64,000 nucleotides of DNA from Aquimarina spongiae (GTDB lineage: Bacteria; Bacteroidota; Bacteroidia; Flavobacteriales; Flavobacteriaceae): positions 45,294 to 109,293 of the forward strand of contig NZ_FQYP01000012.1 in assembly GCF_900141785.1 (NCBI RefSeq), given 5' to 3'. Both the position numbers and the translations under genes were made by a program. Of this stretch, positions 49,670-59,024 are shown piece after piece. Numbering within the stretch: position 1 is the stretch's first letter; each line of letters opens with the position of its first letter. Below the pieces are notes generated by a model. That model had not been told where the DNA came from and searched no databases. It was given only the letters and a program-made list of their open reading frames with translations.

Positions 49670-52600
49670 ATGAATACATCTACAAACAAGTATTTGATTA
49701 TTGCTTTATTAATAGGAGTAATTTTTCATGGTACCGCCATTTTCTTCACTTTAGAATATACCTATGATGCTTTAATTCATTTGTTTTTCGGAAATCACTA
49801 TGCAACGAGTTGGTTCGAACCTTGGAGTTATAGTTGGTATACCGGATTTACTGTAATGGGATATCCTCCACTGGTGCATCAAAGTATTGGGTTGCTGTCT
49901 TATATCGGGGGATTAAAATTTGGATTGTTTTCTGTGGCTTTGATCGCCATCATACTTTTTATCACTGGGGTATATCGATATGCACTATTATTGACATCCA
50001 ATCGAACAGTTGCAGGGTATACGGCAGTGTTATCGGTTTTTGCTTCTGTTTTTATAGAAACCTTGCATGTTTTTGGGCAATTACCTAGTATTATCGGGAT
50101 CTCGGTATTGATGCATGCGCTCCCAGAGATTTATTTATGGATCAAAGTGGGTAAGTACAAATACCTGATCAATGCCTTGAGTCTAATTGCTGTGACTGTT
50201 ACTTCACATCATGTAACTCCCATATTTGGAATGGTATTTTTTATCTTTCCTTTGATTGGAATGATAATAATGGATGGTGCTCGAGAAAAAGTAAATTCCT
50301 ATAAAGAAGTACGCTTAAAACATTTCATTCAAACTTTTTTAGCTTTTTTTAAACGAATTGTAGTTTTTGGATTTGGATCATTGCTATTGATTATTACCTG
50401 TATACTCCCGTATTGGATCAACACCAAAAACAATCCTATCACACAAGTGCCTATTCCCCATGGTTCCCGTGATAATTTTTTGGAAGTTACTTCATCGGGC
50501 TTGGTATTTTTTTTAATTCCCTGGGGGATTTTATTGTTTTTCTTGCCTTATTTCTGGTATCGTTTTTTTAGCAAACGATATTTGTTTTTTGGGTTGTCAT
50601 TTACTTTACTCACCATATTAGGTACAGGAGGAACAACTCCAATTCCGAAGATGATTCTGGGAGATAATGCATTTAATATTTTGACTCTAGACCGTTTTAC
50701 GTTGTGGGCATCCTTGATGGCATTGCCCATGTTTGGGGAGTTTATCTATCGTTTTGTAGAGGGAGATCTAAAGATAAAAATAAAAGAAAGATATGGAAGT
50801 GTACTACATAGAATTCTAGGAGGATTGATTGGGGGAGGATTGATCTTTATGACTTTTTTTACCATATGTTTAGGCTATTTCAGACCGCTACAACCTGCGC
50901 AAATCAAAATGCTCCCTATCCTTAACTTTTTAAAACAGGATCAGCACGATCATTGGCGATTTTTACCCTTAGGCTTTGGAGATCAAATGGCGTGGCTCTC
51001 TGCCCAAACCGATGCGATGACGGTAGATGGCAATTATCACTCAGCCAGGAGATTGCCAGAGTTAACAACCAGAGCTGTAGAACGTCTCGAAAATTCAAAA
51101 TTTAGAGGTGTAGAAGGAATAGGGTCATTGCAACAGTTTTTGACCGTGCCAGAAAAGTACAATTTGAAGTATGTATTTTCTAACGATAAGTTTTACGATC
51201 CTATATTATATTTCTGCGGTTGGCAACGTTTACGACAATTAGAAAATGGTATTATGGTGTGGGAAAAGTTAAATGTTCCTCCATTGTCCAATGTATTACC
51301 AAAAGATACAATACCACTATTTCAAAAACTAATGTGGGGTTTGATTCCAATGCTTACCGTCATTATCGCATTTATCATCAATATTCAGTTTATCTGGATT
51401 CATGGATTGAAAACAAAGTTTAAAGCATTTCCGGTATATTTTAAGTTTGGAGTTGAATATGCTTCTTTTAGAAAAAGTGTATTTCGAATTTCGTATTTGT
51501 GGGCAATATGTATATGCATTGTATTCGCGATTGGGGTTTATTTTGCCTACGTAAAAAATGCTACGCAAATTAGACCAGAAAACGTAATCAAAGCCTATTA
51601 TGATGCCTTGGATTTTAAAGAGTTTAAAAGAGCGTATTCCTATGTTCATCCCAAAAGCAACAAATCTTTAGATCAATTTATGCTTGAAGTCTCCGTAACA
51701 GATGGTTTATTGAGTTCGTATGCAAAATTGGATGAACTAGAGGTTACTATTACCGTGCAAACTGACTCTTCAGCAAAAGCTAAAGTAATGGGTAATTGGA
51801 TTACTCCGCTCGAGAAAATAGAAAAAACCTTTTACCATGAAATATTAAAAAAAGGAAGTAAATGGTATGTGTTGCCTTTGGATTATGATTTGGATATTCC
51901 TCCTGATCAGTTGTTTTCTGAAAATGTGGTTTCCTTTTACAATCACGGGCGTAGAAGGATTACTTCTGAACAAACACATCATGAAGATGTTTTAAAACAG
52001 CCAGTGCTAGAAGTTTTGAATGCAGCAATAGTAAAAAATGAAGATCAATATTATATCATAGGGGAACTGCAAAATGTTGATAATGTTCCCAGTGATGTGG
52101 TGGTTACCGGTACTTTGTATGCCCAAAATGACAGAGAATTAGCGACGTACAATGTAAAGCATCAAATGAAGCATAAGTTAATGCCAAAAGAGACTACGAG
52201 TTTTAGAATGGATTTTGAAGGAGTTGCCTGGAGAAGCCTTGAGGATAATAAACCGACGACTTTTGATCCTGATCAGTTTACTGCTGCTAATTTGGATGGA
52301 CAGCCAACAAAGTTCAACTTACAATGTGCAGGAAATGTCGCTACTGTTGATCTGTATAAAGGAGTTGTGATTAATGATATCTCGATTCGAGAGAATGGGG
52401 TTGATGGAGTTTTGTTTAATTCTGGATTACAAGAAGTAACTATTCCTCAATTGATCATTTCATACTATGATGAAAACAAAAAATTGATATGGGTGACTCA
52501 AAAGTATCTACCCGAAGGGATACGGCCTCAAAGGAAATTATATTTTGAGTTTGATTTTCTCGATCTTACCAAAATAGAAAGAGTAGATGAGCACATGGAA

Positions 52601-52759
52601 AACGTTTTTGTAAATGGATTGTCTAATGAGGAAATCAGTAATAAAATGGTACCCAATAGAAAATCAGAATATATGCAATCACAGTTACTACGGGTGCTAG
52701 GAAAAGGGTTCAACTATATTAAAATTGAAATTAATAATTACGTGGGAGCTTCAAATTGA
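49670..52759 (+). CDS. Large membrane protein, GT-C / PTPS-related-domain type, with NTF2-like C-domain
   Basis: A 1,029-aa protein. Residues 1-400 have about ten TM helices with loops typical of GT-C-like membrane glycosyltransferases (YTYDALIHLFFG near the N-terminus, FTVMGYPPLVHQS, HVFGQLPSIIG), resembling the '6-pyruvoyl-tetrahydropterin synthase related' membrane proteins (PF10131 type). A soluble segment follows (residues ~410-550), then two more TM helices and, from about 645, an NTF2-like domain (NVIKAYYDALDFKEFKRAYSYVHP). The C-terminal ~250 residues are Ig-like strands. It would transfer sugar from a polyprenyl-phosphate donor in the periplasm. It overlaps the next gene by 4 bp (ATGA). 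Confidence 0.75.
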   Translation: MNTSTNKYLIIALLIGVIFHGTAIFFTLEYTYDALIHLFFGNHYATSWFEPWSYSWYTGFTVMGYPPLVHQSIGLLSYIGGLKFGLFSVALIAIILFITGVYRYALLLTSNRTVAGYTAVLSVFASVFIETLHVFGQLPSIIGISVLMHALPEIYLWIKVGKYKYLINALSLIAVTVTSHHVTPIFGMVFFIFPLIGMIIMDGAREKVNSYKEVRLKHFIQTFLAFFKRIVVFGFGSLLLIITCILPYWINTKNNPITQVPIPHGSRDNFLEVTSSGLVFFLIPWGILLFFLPYFWYRFFSKRYLFFGLSFTLLTILGTGGTTPIPKMILGDNAFNILTLDRFTLWASLMALPMFGEFIYRFVEGDLKIKIKERYGSVLHRILGGLIGGGLIFMTFFTICLGYFRPLQPAQIKMLPILNFLKQDQHDHWRFLPLGFGDQMAWLSAQTDAMTVDGNYHSARRLPELTTRAVERLENSKFRGVEGIGSLQQFLTVPEKYNLKYVFSNDKFYDPILYFCGWQRLRQLENGIMVWEKLNVPPLSNVLPKDTIPLFQKLMWGLIPMLTVIIAFIINIQFIWIHGLKTKFKAFPVYFKFGVEYASFRKSVFRISYLWAICICIVFAIGVYFAYVKNATQIRPENVIKAYYDALDFKEFKRAYSYVHPKSNKSLDQFMLEVSVTDGLLSSYAKLDELEVTITVQTDSSAKAKVMGNWITPLEKIEKTFYHEILKKGSKWYVLPLDYDLDIPPDQLFSENVVSFYNHGRRRITSEQTHHEDVLKQPVLEVLNAAIVKNEDQYYIIGELQNVDNVPSDVVVTGTLYAQNDRELATYNVKHQMKHKLMPKETTSFRMDFEGVAWRSLEDNKPTTFDPDQFTAANLDGQPTKFNLQCAGNVATVDLYKGVVINDISIRENGVDGVLFNSGLQEVTIPQLIISYYDENKKLIWVTQKYLPEGIRPQRKLYFEFDFLDLTKIERVDEHMENVFVNGLSNEEISNKMVPNRKSEYMQSQLLRVLGKGFNYIKIEINNYVGASN

Positions 52760-53976
52760 TGAGAATACGAATACGACATATCATTTTAATGGGCTTTAGT
52801 TTATTATTTAGCATTTCATTTGCACTCTTGGTACAAGTTGAAAAACCGGTACAAGTAACCCTCAAAACAACACAAAAGAAATACCAGGCGGGCGACAAGA
52901 TTATGTTAGACTTTGCATACGATAGTACCCTCACGTTTCAGTTGTTCTTGAAAAACTCTTACGGAAGTACATTATTAACATCTTCTTCGGGACAGTTCAT
53001 CATCCCGGAGTATTTGGCAAAGAAAAGAGGAACGCTAGATTATTTTCTGATTCACAATTCAAAATGTGTTTTTAAAGGAGATATTTCGATTCATGCAAAT
53101 TCGGATACATTGGTCGAGCTTGAAACTTATATTGGTCCACCAAGTATTGTAGCGGGCGATAGAGATTATACTATGCATGTTGTAGCTCCTACGGATAGAT
53201 ACGACAATCCTCTTCCAGACAGCACGAAAGTAAAATTTAAACATCAGTTTCTGGGGGCAGAGAAAGAGTATGAAGAACTCACCAAAGATTTGATCGGTTG
53301 GAGAAATATATTTGCTTACGAAAAAAAAGGGAAACTATTGGTTTCTTCGCAGATTGGAGAAACAGATTCAAAAGAATTTTCAGTAGAGATATATCCTGCC
53401 CTTCCAGAAGATTTCGCAATCGAAAGTTTTAGAGAGCATAACTATGCAGATGGTAATCAGATAATAACTTTTAGTACTGGCATAGTAAGAGATGAGTTTG
53501 ATAATATAGTAGCCAATGGTACTATGGTGAATTTTGTGATCAAAAATCAGGAAGGAACACTTTTGAAAGCACAAGGCACCACGGTAAATGGTATTGCGTT
53601 GGGAAAAGTATTGCATCCAAGCTATGAAGATGTTTGGCAAGTACAAGCTTTTGTAAACGGGATTGCAAAAAGTAATACGATAAGTGTTGTTTTTGAAGCG
53701 GTGCTAGAAGATTTTGAAGTCGATTTTGATACTAGTAATAGAGAAATTGTTGTAGGGCCTCTTCGTAGTTTTATGGAGCAAATCATCCCTGATGGGGCAT
53801 TGGTGAAACTGGAGATTTATAAGGATAATAAACGTATTGAAACCAAAGTAAAAACCTCGTTTGAGGGAGAAGTTAGATTTATACTTGCCGAGGGGTTTTA
53901 TCCCACAGGGGATTATGATTTTGATATAAGCTCGCTTGGAGTAACAAAGACCTTTAAAAATATCACATTGCAATGA
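52756..53976 (+). CDS. Membrane-anchored Ig-like (Big/invasin-type) repeat protein
   Basis: A 406-aa protein with an N-terminal TM or signal helix (HIILMGFSLLFSISFALLV) and then beta-rich domains. At least two resemble bacterial Ig-like (Big-1/invasin) units: DRYDNPLPDSTKVKFKHQ and DEFDNIVANGTMVNFVI. It would be periplasmic or at the surface and may bind or hold a growing glycan. It is translationally coupled on both sides: 4-bp overlaps with the GT-C-like gene before it and the GH5-like gene after it. That tight fusion points to fixed stoichiometry in a complex. Confidence 0.8.
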   Translation: MMRIRIRHIILMGFSLLFSISFALLVQVEKPVQVTLKTTQKKYQAGDKIMLDFAYDSTLTFQLFLKNSYGSTLLTSSSGQFIIPEYLAKKRGTLDYFLIHNSKCVFKGDISIHANSDTLVELETYIGPPSIVAGDRDYTMHVVAPTDRYDNPLPDSTKVKFKHQFLGAEKEYEELTKDLIGWRNIFAYEKKGKLLVSSQIGETDSKEFSVEIYPALPEDFAIESFREHNYADGNQIITFSTGIVRDEFDNIVANGTMVNFVIKNQEGTLLKAQGTTVNGIALGKVLHPSYEDVWQVQAFVNGIAKSNTISVVFEAVLEDFEVDFDTSNREIVVGPLRSFMEQIIPDGALVKLEIYKDNKRIETKVKTSFEGEVRFILAEGFYPTGDYDFDISSLGVTKTFKNITLQ

Positions 53977-55520
53977 TAAAAATGAATAGGAATATATACA
54001 GGATTTTGGTTGTTATTTCATTTTTGGGGGTGGTAATTGCTATTCTTTTTATAATTAGCCAAACTCTTACCTACCTCAATACAGGAGCGGATCGAAACTC
54101 TATGTTGCATGTAGCTCTTAATAAAGAAAAGGTGTACTTGCCAAAATTGGTTTGGAAAGACACCATCAACCCTGGGAGACCAATTGAAAAACAGACCATG
54201 AACGATATACAAACTGACTATTTGAATGCCTGGTATGTACGTAACGTGGCCTATCAAAATAATGAGTTAAAAGCGATCGACGATTATTATACCACTAGTG
54301 CGATGCAAAACATTGTTCATACAATAGAAGCCAATCAATCCAATCAACTTTCTATTCATGGTACAACAATAACACACAATCTCTCGCTGGATTTTTACAG
54401 TGCAGATGGACAGTTAGCGGTGATCAATGATTCTGGAGTAAAAGAATATCAACATGTATACAAAGACAATCAATTATTGTTTCAAATAGAAGATATATCT
54501 AATTACAAAGTTTTACTGCTTTTGGAAGATGGTTATTGGCGAATACGACATATCGTCAAGAATGAAAATAGCGAAGAACTAGAGGGTTTGATCTCAAATG
54601 GTTTTGCCAAGGTTATTGAGGACAAAATCTATGTAGACCAGCATGAATACCAAATGAAAGGGATTAACTATTATCCGCAAAAAACGCCATGGGATATGTT
54701 TGGAGACGATTTTGATATCGAAGTGATTAGTAAGGACTTTGATATTCTTAAAGAAGCAGGATTGAATACTATTCGCATTTTTGTGCCTTATGTAGAATTT
54801 GGAAAAGAGCAAGTACATCCAGAAAAGTTACAAAAGTTGCAAGATGTGCTGGATGTTGCATTATCCAAAGAGTTAATGGTGGTGGTTACTCTTTTTGATT
54901 TTTATGGCGATTATTCGGTTTTGGATTGGACACTTACACACAGACATGCAGAGCAAATAGTTGGTCATTTTAAAGACCATAAAGCTATATTGGCGTGGGA
55001 TATTAAAAACGAACCTAATCTGGATTTTGAGAGCAGAGGCAAAGAGAATGTTATAGGATGGTTAAAAGAAATGATCCATCAAATCAGAGAACACGATCCT
55101 AATCACTTGGTTACTATTGGGTGGTCTGATATGGAGTCGGCTACCTTATTAAATGAAGAAGTAGATATAGTATCTTTTCATTATTACAAGGACATAGACG
55201 ATTTCGATAATGATTTTTCATTTTTAGACGTCCAAGTAGATAAACCGTTGGTATTGCAGGAATTCGGTTTGTCCTCTAATAGAGGTTTATGGAGTCCGTT
55301 TGGATCTTCAGAGAGAAATCAAGCTGATTACCATAAAACGTTTCAAGAGATAATCAAGAAAAAGAATATTCACTATCTCTCATGGACTTTGTATGATTTT
55401 CAGAATGTTCCCAGTAGCGTTGTTGGAGGATTACCTTGGCGTAAACACAAACAAAAGCATTTTGGGTTTATTGATGCTTCAGGAAACAAAAAGGAAGCTT
55501 TTCAATACATTTCGCATTAA
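53973..55520 (+). CDS. Membrane-anchored GH5-like glycoside hydrolase with NTF2-like N-domain
   Basis: A 515-aa protein. An N-terminal TM helix (ILVVISFLGVVIAILFIISQ) is followed by an NTF2-like region (about residues 75-205, TDYLNAWYVRNVAYQNNE), then a TIM-barrel glycoside hydrolase from about residue 220 (MKGINYYPQKTPW). Predicted acid/base Glu347 (WDIKNEPNLDF) and nucleophile Glu430 (VLQEFGLSS) fit clan GH-A, probably GH5. It would trim or release a beta-linked glycan in the periplasm, as some EPS systems do. It ends in 4-bp overlap with the convergent GT4 gene. The GT-C and GH5 proteins each carry an NTF2-like domain, which may let them interact. Confidence 0.85.
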   Translation: MIKMNRNIYRILVVISFLGVVIAILFIISQTLTYLNTGADRNSMLHVALNKEKVYLPKLVWKDTINPGRPIEKQTMNDIQTDYLNAWYVRNVAYQNNELKAIDDYYTTSAMQNIVHTIEANQSNQLSIHGTTITHNLSLDFYSADGQLAVINDSGVKEYQHVYKDNQLLFQIEDISNYKVLLLLEDGYWRIRHIVKNENSEELEGLISNGFAKVIEDKIYVDQHEYQMKGINYYPQKTPWDMFGDDFDIEVISKDFDILKEAGLNTIRIFVPYVEFGKEQVHPEKLQKLQDVLDVALSKELMVVVTLFDFYGDYSVLDWTLTHRHAEQIVGHFKDHKAILAWDIKNEPNLDFESRGKENVIGWLKEMIHQIREHDPNHLVTIGWSDMESATLLNEEVDIVSFHYYKDIDDFDNDFSFLDVQVDKPLVLQEFGLSSNRGLWSPFGSSERNQADYHKTFQEIIKKKNIHYLSWTLYDFQNVPSSVVGGLPWRKHKQKHFGFIDASGNKKEAFQYISH

Positions 55521-56692
55521 GCAAGCTTAATCTCAGTAAATTTCTCAAGATACATCCCGGTAATTCTACTCATTGGGAATGCAGTTGCAGCGTCATAATT
55601 GGCTTTGCCCAATTCGTTTCTATATGAGGGACTTTTAACGATTTTCTCGATGGCATCAGATAGGCTGTCTACACTCTTGGGATCAAAAAATTCACCTCGA
55701 TATCCTTCTTCTTTAACCAGAATAGAAAGGTCTCCCAAATCGGGCATTACTACCGCTTTACCGTAGCTCCCTGCTTGATGCAATACTCCAGAACTACCTG
55801 TAGTAGAGGTGTATGGGAAAATCACCATAGCACTCTCTGTAAAAATTTTGGGAACATCCTCTTCTTCAACATACCCCGTAAAGGTTAGTTGTGGAATATC
55901 ATGGTATTTTTTCTTCATAGTATCAAGGTATCCAGGAACATTTGGATTGTCTGTTCCCGCTATGACCACCTCTAGATCTTCAGAAGTACGACCTCTAATT
56001 TTTTGTACAGCTTCGATGAGTATTTCTACTTTTTTATAGGTGCCAAATTTTCCGAAGGTCATTATTTTTAAGGGGCCATCTGGGAGATGGTACGAAGGTT
56101 CTTCTGGCAACTCAAAGGTGCCATGCGGAATAAGCACTATATTCTTTGCTTTATATTTCTCCTCCAGAATATCTACGTACTTACTGATCGTTACTGCTAC
56201 ATAATCTGCTTGTAGTATGAATCGGGTAAGTGTCGTCCCTATAAAATTATAGATCTTCTGCAAGAGCTTGTTTTTTGTAAAACCAGCGCTGCTCAAGTCC
56301 ACCTGCTCCATGATATTGTGCAGTAGAACAATGGTTGGAATATTTCTTCTTTTACATAATAAAGGCAGCAGTAATCCTAGCGCTGCGGCCACTTTTTTAT
56401 CACCAAACTTCATAAACTGAAGATTAAACAAAATAGCATCGGGCTTGGTCTGTTTTACAGCCTTCATCACAGAAGAGATGTTAGTGTAACTGTTAAATTT
56501 CCAGCATTGTTTTACGGTAACCTTGCATCCTTCTTCTGTAAAATTAACATCAGCTTCTTCTGGCGTAATGTCTGTTAAAATGATTAACTCAGATACATCT
56601 GCCTGTTGTCTAAAATGTTTTACTAAATGGTATGCGTATTCGTTTAAAGTTACCTTGCTTGGGGGATAAGCAGTTACAATAGCTAATTTCAT
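55517..56692 (-). CDS. GT4 family glycosyltransferase
   Basis: A 391-aa GT-B glycosyltransferase. The N-terminal Rossmann half has LAIVTAYPPSKVTLNEYAYH; the C-terminal half starts IMTFGKFGTYKKVEILIEA and has the donor-binding ESAMVIFPYTSTTGSSGVLH and GKAVVMPDLGD, the glycogen-phosphorylase-like E-x7-E region of GT4. It is cytoplasmic, using a nucleotide sugar. It converges on the GH5-like gene, with a 4-bp overlap of stops, and stands on the same strand as the STAS genes, 172 bp away. It probably adds residues to the surface glycan. Confidence 0.92.
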   Translation of the reverse strand: MKLAIVTAYPPSKVTLNEYAYHLVKHFRQQADVSELIILTDITPEEADVNFTEEGCKVTVKQCWKFNSYTNISSVMKAVKQTKPDAILFNLQFMKFGDKKVAAALGLLLPLLCKRRNIPTIVLLHNIMEQVDLSSAGFTKNKLLQKIYNFIGTTLTRFILQADYVAVTISKYVDILEEKYKAKNIVLIPHGTFELPEEPSYHLPDGPLKIMTFGKFGTYKKVEILIEAVQKIRGRTSEDLEVVIAGTDNPNVPGYLDTMKKKYHDIPQLTFTGYVEEEDVPKIFTESAMVIFPYTSTTGSSGVLHQAGSYGKAVVMPDLGDLSILVKEEGYRGEFFDPKSVDSLSDAIEKIVKSPSYRNELGKANYDAATAFPMSRITGMYLEKFTEIKLA

Positions 56693-56864
56693 AAAGGTTT
56701 TAATTTATTGGAAAAATAGACCAAGACGAATTAAAATCTATCCGAAATACGAAGGGGTAAGTTGATTTCAAGATTTTAGGACGAATAGGGGCACGTCTTT
56801 AATTACTTACAATTTAGAAGATCTACATCAAAAAAACAACAGTAACGAATAGATTATTCAGCGA

Positions 56865-57164
56865 TTAATAATTTTCTTTAAAAATGTAACTCACTTTATT
56901 TTTTTCGAAAGCTTTTCTAATAATGTTGTTATCTCTACCAAAAACAAACAAAATTTTATTTCTTCGATTCGCTTTGGAATAAATATCTTTAAGCACCTGT
57001 ATACCTTTGTGGTCAATTTTTTGTACTTTTTTTAAAGACATCACAACTTCATCATAATGATCAAGCAAATTATTGAAATGTTCTTTTACATGTGTAGTGT
57101 TATTTAATGTAAAATCTCCAATAACTTCAAATTTTCTGGCGTTTTGTACAATTTGTAAATTCAT
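56865..57164 (-). CDS. STAS-domain protein 1 (phosphosite Ser lost)
   Basis: A 99-aa protein consisting of one STAS (SpoIIAA-like) domain: FEVIGDFTLNN, VVMSLKKVQKIDHKGIQVL and ILFVFGRDNNI. In SpoIIAA-type anti-anti-sigma factors the Ser directly before Gly (DSSG) is phosphorylated; here the site is DHKG, so it cannot be regulated that way. It is 26 bp downstream of a paralogue that keeps the Ser. It could act in partner switching as an unphosphorylatable form or in a scaffold role. No anti-sigma kinase is present in the window. Confidence 0.82.
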   Translation of the reverse strand: MNLQIVQNARKFEVIGDFTLNNTTHVKEHFNNLLDHYDEVVMSLKKVQKIDHKGIQVLKDIYSKANRRNKILFVFGRDNNIIRKAFEKNKVSYIFKENY

Positions 57165-57190
57165 GATTTCTAGATTTTAGGGTTAGTGAT

Positions 57191-57487
57191 TTATAGGTAA
57201 TCGTTCTTAAGCATGTAGTTTACTTTTCCAAAAGCATTTTTTACCTGCTCGTTCTGTCTGCCGATGATGTAGAATATTTTGTTTTCTTTCATGGCATTTT
57301 TAAACAAAGAGTTGAGTACATGAACACCAGAAGCATCTATTCTTTTTACCTTATCTAGACAGAGAATCACTTTTTCGGTACTAAATAACAATTGCTCGCA
57401 ATGACGTCTTAGAGAGTTTACATTCTCTGCAACAATACTTCCTTTTACTTGATAGATTCCTTGATTTTGGGTTATTTTCAGTGCCAT
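57191..57487 (-). CDS. STAS-domain protein 2 (phosphosite Ser kept)
   Basis: A 98-aa STAS domain protein, paralogous to the neighbour. Motifs: YQVKGSIVAENVNSLRRHC, VILCLDKVKRIDASGVHVL and IFYIIGRQNEQV. The DASG motif keeps the Ser before Gly that is phosphorylated in SpoIIAA, so it is a candidate anti-anti-sigma or partner-switch regulator. It is the middle gene of the flippase-STAS 2-STAS 1 run on the minus strand. Its location suggests control of glycan export or of biofilm genes, as STAS proteins do in some EPS loci. Confidence 0.85.
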   Translation of the reverse strand: MALKITQNQGIYQVKGSIVAENVNSLRRHCEQLLFSTEKVILCLDKVKRIDASGVHVLNSLFKNAMKENKIFYIIGRQNEQVKNAFGKVNYMLKNDYL

Positions 57488-57589
57488 AACTTCTAATTTT
57501 TAAAGGTTACTTATTTCTAATTTCTGTTTTTTTCTTCGGTAATACAGGTCATCCTTCGTTGAGAAGAATTTTTCCTTCGACGAGAGGGG

Positions 57590-58849
57590 TTAACCTTTCG
57601 TTAAGTGTTTTGCGGCTATTTTTTGATAACCTGCAAAAAACAAGAGTTGGAAAATGAGCAGTATGCCCATTGCAACGATTTGCATGATGACGACTTGTAA
57701 TAAAGAATCGTGAAATAAGATGATAAGTACTACTTGAAGAATACCGAGTAGAGAAGAGATAATCACAGGGATATATTGATCCAGTGATAAAAAGTAATAG
57801 GCAAATATGTTTGATATTGCAAAGAGTGAAGTAGCAATAGCATATTTCCAGAGTAGGGGAGCCATACTTATATATTGTTTCCCAAACATGATATTGATTA
57901 CAAATTCTGGGAAAAAGTAACAACCTATTACTATAGAGGTTGATAAGAGTGTGATATAAAAGACATATTTAAAAAGAATTGAAGCCGATGATAGTCCGTC
58001 TTTTTGCCGTTGTACTACTTTTGGTAATAGCAGCATAACAAACATCCAGGCTACAAAATACACTACTCTTCCAATTAAGGCTAAAGAAGCATATAAGCCT
58101 GCGTTATAGGTGTCAAAATAATGCTTTACCAAAAGGATATCACTATTATTGATAATGATCTGGCTTAATTCATAAAATGCTGTGAGGATAAAGAATTTAA
58201 GGATATACTTGTTCTCTGCAATGGGGAGTTGATATTTTTTGAAAGGTTGTACACCTTCAGAATGGAAAGGGAACAAACCAAATACAAAAGATAAAGCAAT
58301 ACCCAGAGCAACAAGAATAGAGGATTGAAGATTTACGATATATATCAATGCAAGGGTTAGCAGGAGCCTGCTGATCATTTCTCCTTGATAAGTGATGGCC
58401 AGTTTGTCAAATTTCTTAATTCCTTGAAAAAAACCGCGGTTTACACTCATTACAAAGTATAAGGGTACTCCTATACCAAAGAGGATAAACATTAAGGAAG
58501 TTTGGGTGTTAAATAACTGCTGCAGTTGGCCAGCAAAGGTGATAATTAGAAATCCAAATACAATACCAGTTATCGCTGCATACTTATGAATGATATTGAT
58601 AAAATTATTAAAAATCCCATTTTCAAAAATCACCGAGAATTTTGCAGTAGACAATTGGAATGTCATTGCAATAAAAGACAGCACTAGCAAAAAGGTAATC
58701 AATAATGCAGCATCTGCAAATTGTTCCGGACCCAAGATTCTTCCCAGCAACAAATTATAAAGATAGTTCCCGCCATTAACGATAATCACGCTGGCCATGA
58801 ACTTCTGTTCTGGAGAGATTTGTTTTAAGACCTTGAGGCTAGTAATCAT
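57590..58849 (-). CDS. Polysaccharide flippase (MOP/Wzx-like)
   Basis: A 419-aa integral membrane protein with about 12 TM helices. It begins with SVIIVNGGNYLYNLLLGRILGPEQF, the typical start of oligosaccharide flippases (LGP.[QE]F), and has GRVVYFVAWMFVMLLLPKVVQRQK. It would move lipid-linked oligosaccharide across the inner membrane. It is short but within the normal range for the family. Downstream on the same strand, after 102 bp, are the two STAS genes. It is separated from the T9SS gene by a hairpin and 175 bp. It belongs with the GT2/GT4 genes in one glycan-assembly region. Confidence 0.88.
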   Translation of the reverse strand: MITSLKVLKQISPEQKFMASVIIVNGGNYLYNLLLGRILGPEQFADAALLITFLLVLSFIAMTFQLSTAKFSVIFENGIFNNFINIIHKYAAITGIVFGFLIITFAGQLQQLFNTQTSLMFILFGIGVPLYFVMSVNRGFFQGIKKFDKLAITYQGEMISRLLLTLALIYIVNLQSSILVALGIALSFVFGLFPFHSEGVQPFKKYQLPIAENKYILKFFILTAFYELSQIIINNSDILLVKHYFDTYNAGLYASLALIGRVVYFVAWMFVMLLLPKVVQRQKDGLSSASILFKYVFYITLLSTSIVIGCYFFPEFVINIMFGKQYISMAPLLWKYAIATSLFAISNIFAYYFLSLDQYIPVIISSLLGILQVVLIILFHDSLLQVVIMQIVAMGILLIFQLLFFAGYQKIAAKHLTKG

Positions 58850-58926
58850 ATTCTTAAAGATAGTACTTTATACCATATTAATTCCGGTTATAAATAATTA
58901 AAATTTTGTGTTTTTTCTGTTAAGCT

Positions 58927-58954
58927 TACTGTACTCTACCCATAGAGTACAGTA
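58927..58954. terminator. Hairpin after the T9SS protein gene
   Basis: TACTGTACTCT (58927-58937) pairs perfectly with AGAGTACAGTA (58944-58954) around a 6-nt loop. It is 70 bp past the stop of the 59025-63026 gene. No strong T-run follows on the minus strand, so it may need help from Rho or act as an RNA stabiliser. Confidence 0.55.
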
Positions 58955-59024
58955 GCCAACAGCAAATAATTATAGTTAAATAAGATGCTTCAATGTTACC
59001 CAAACCTGAAACAAATACTTTTGA

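Noticed and set aside
57549..57923. 124-codon minus-strand frame overlapping the flippase
   Set aside because: Shadow of the flippase gene in another frame; composition and overlap make it non-credible.
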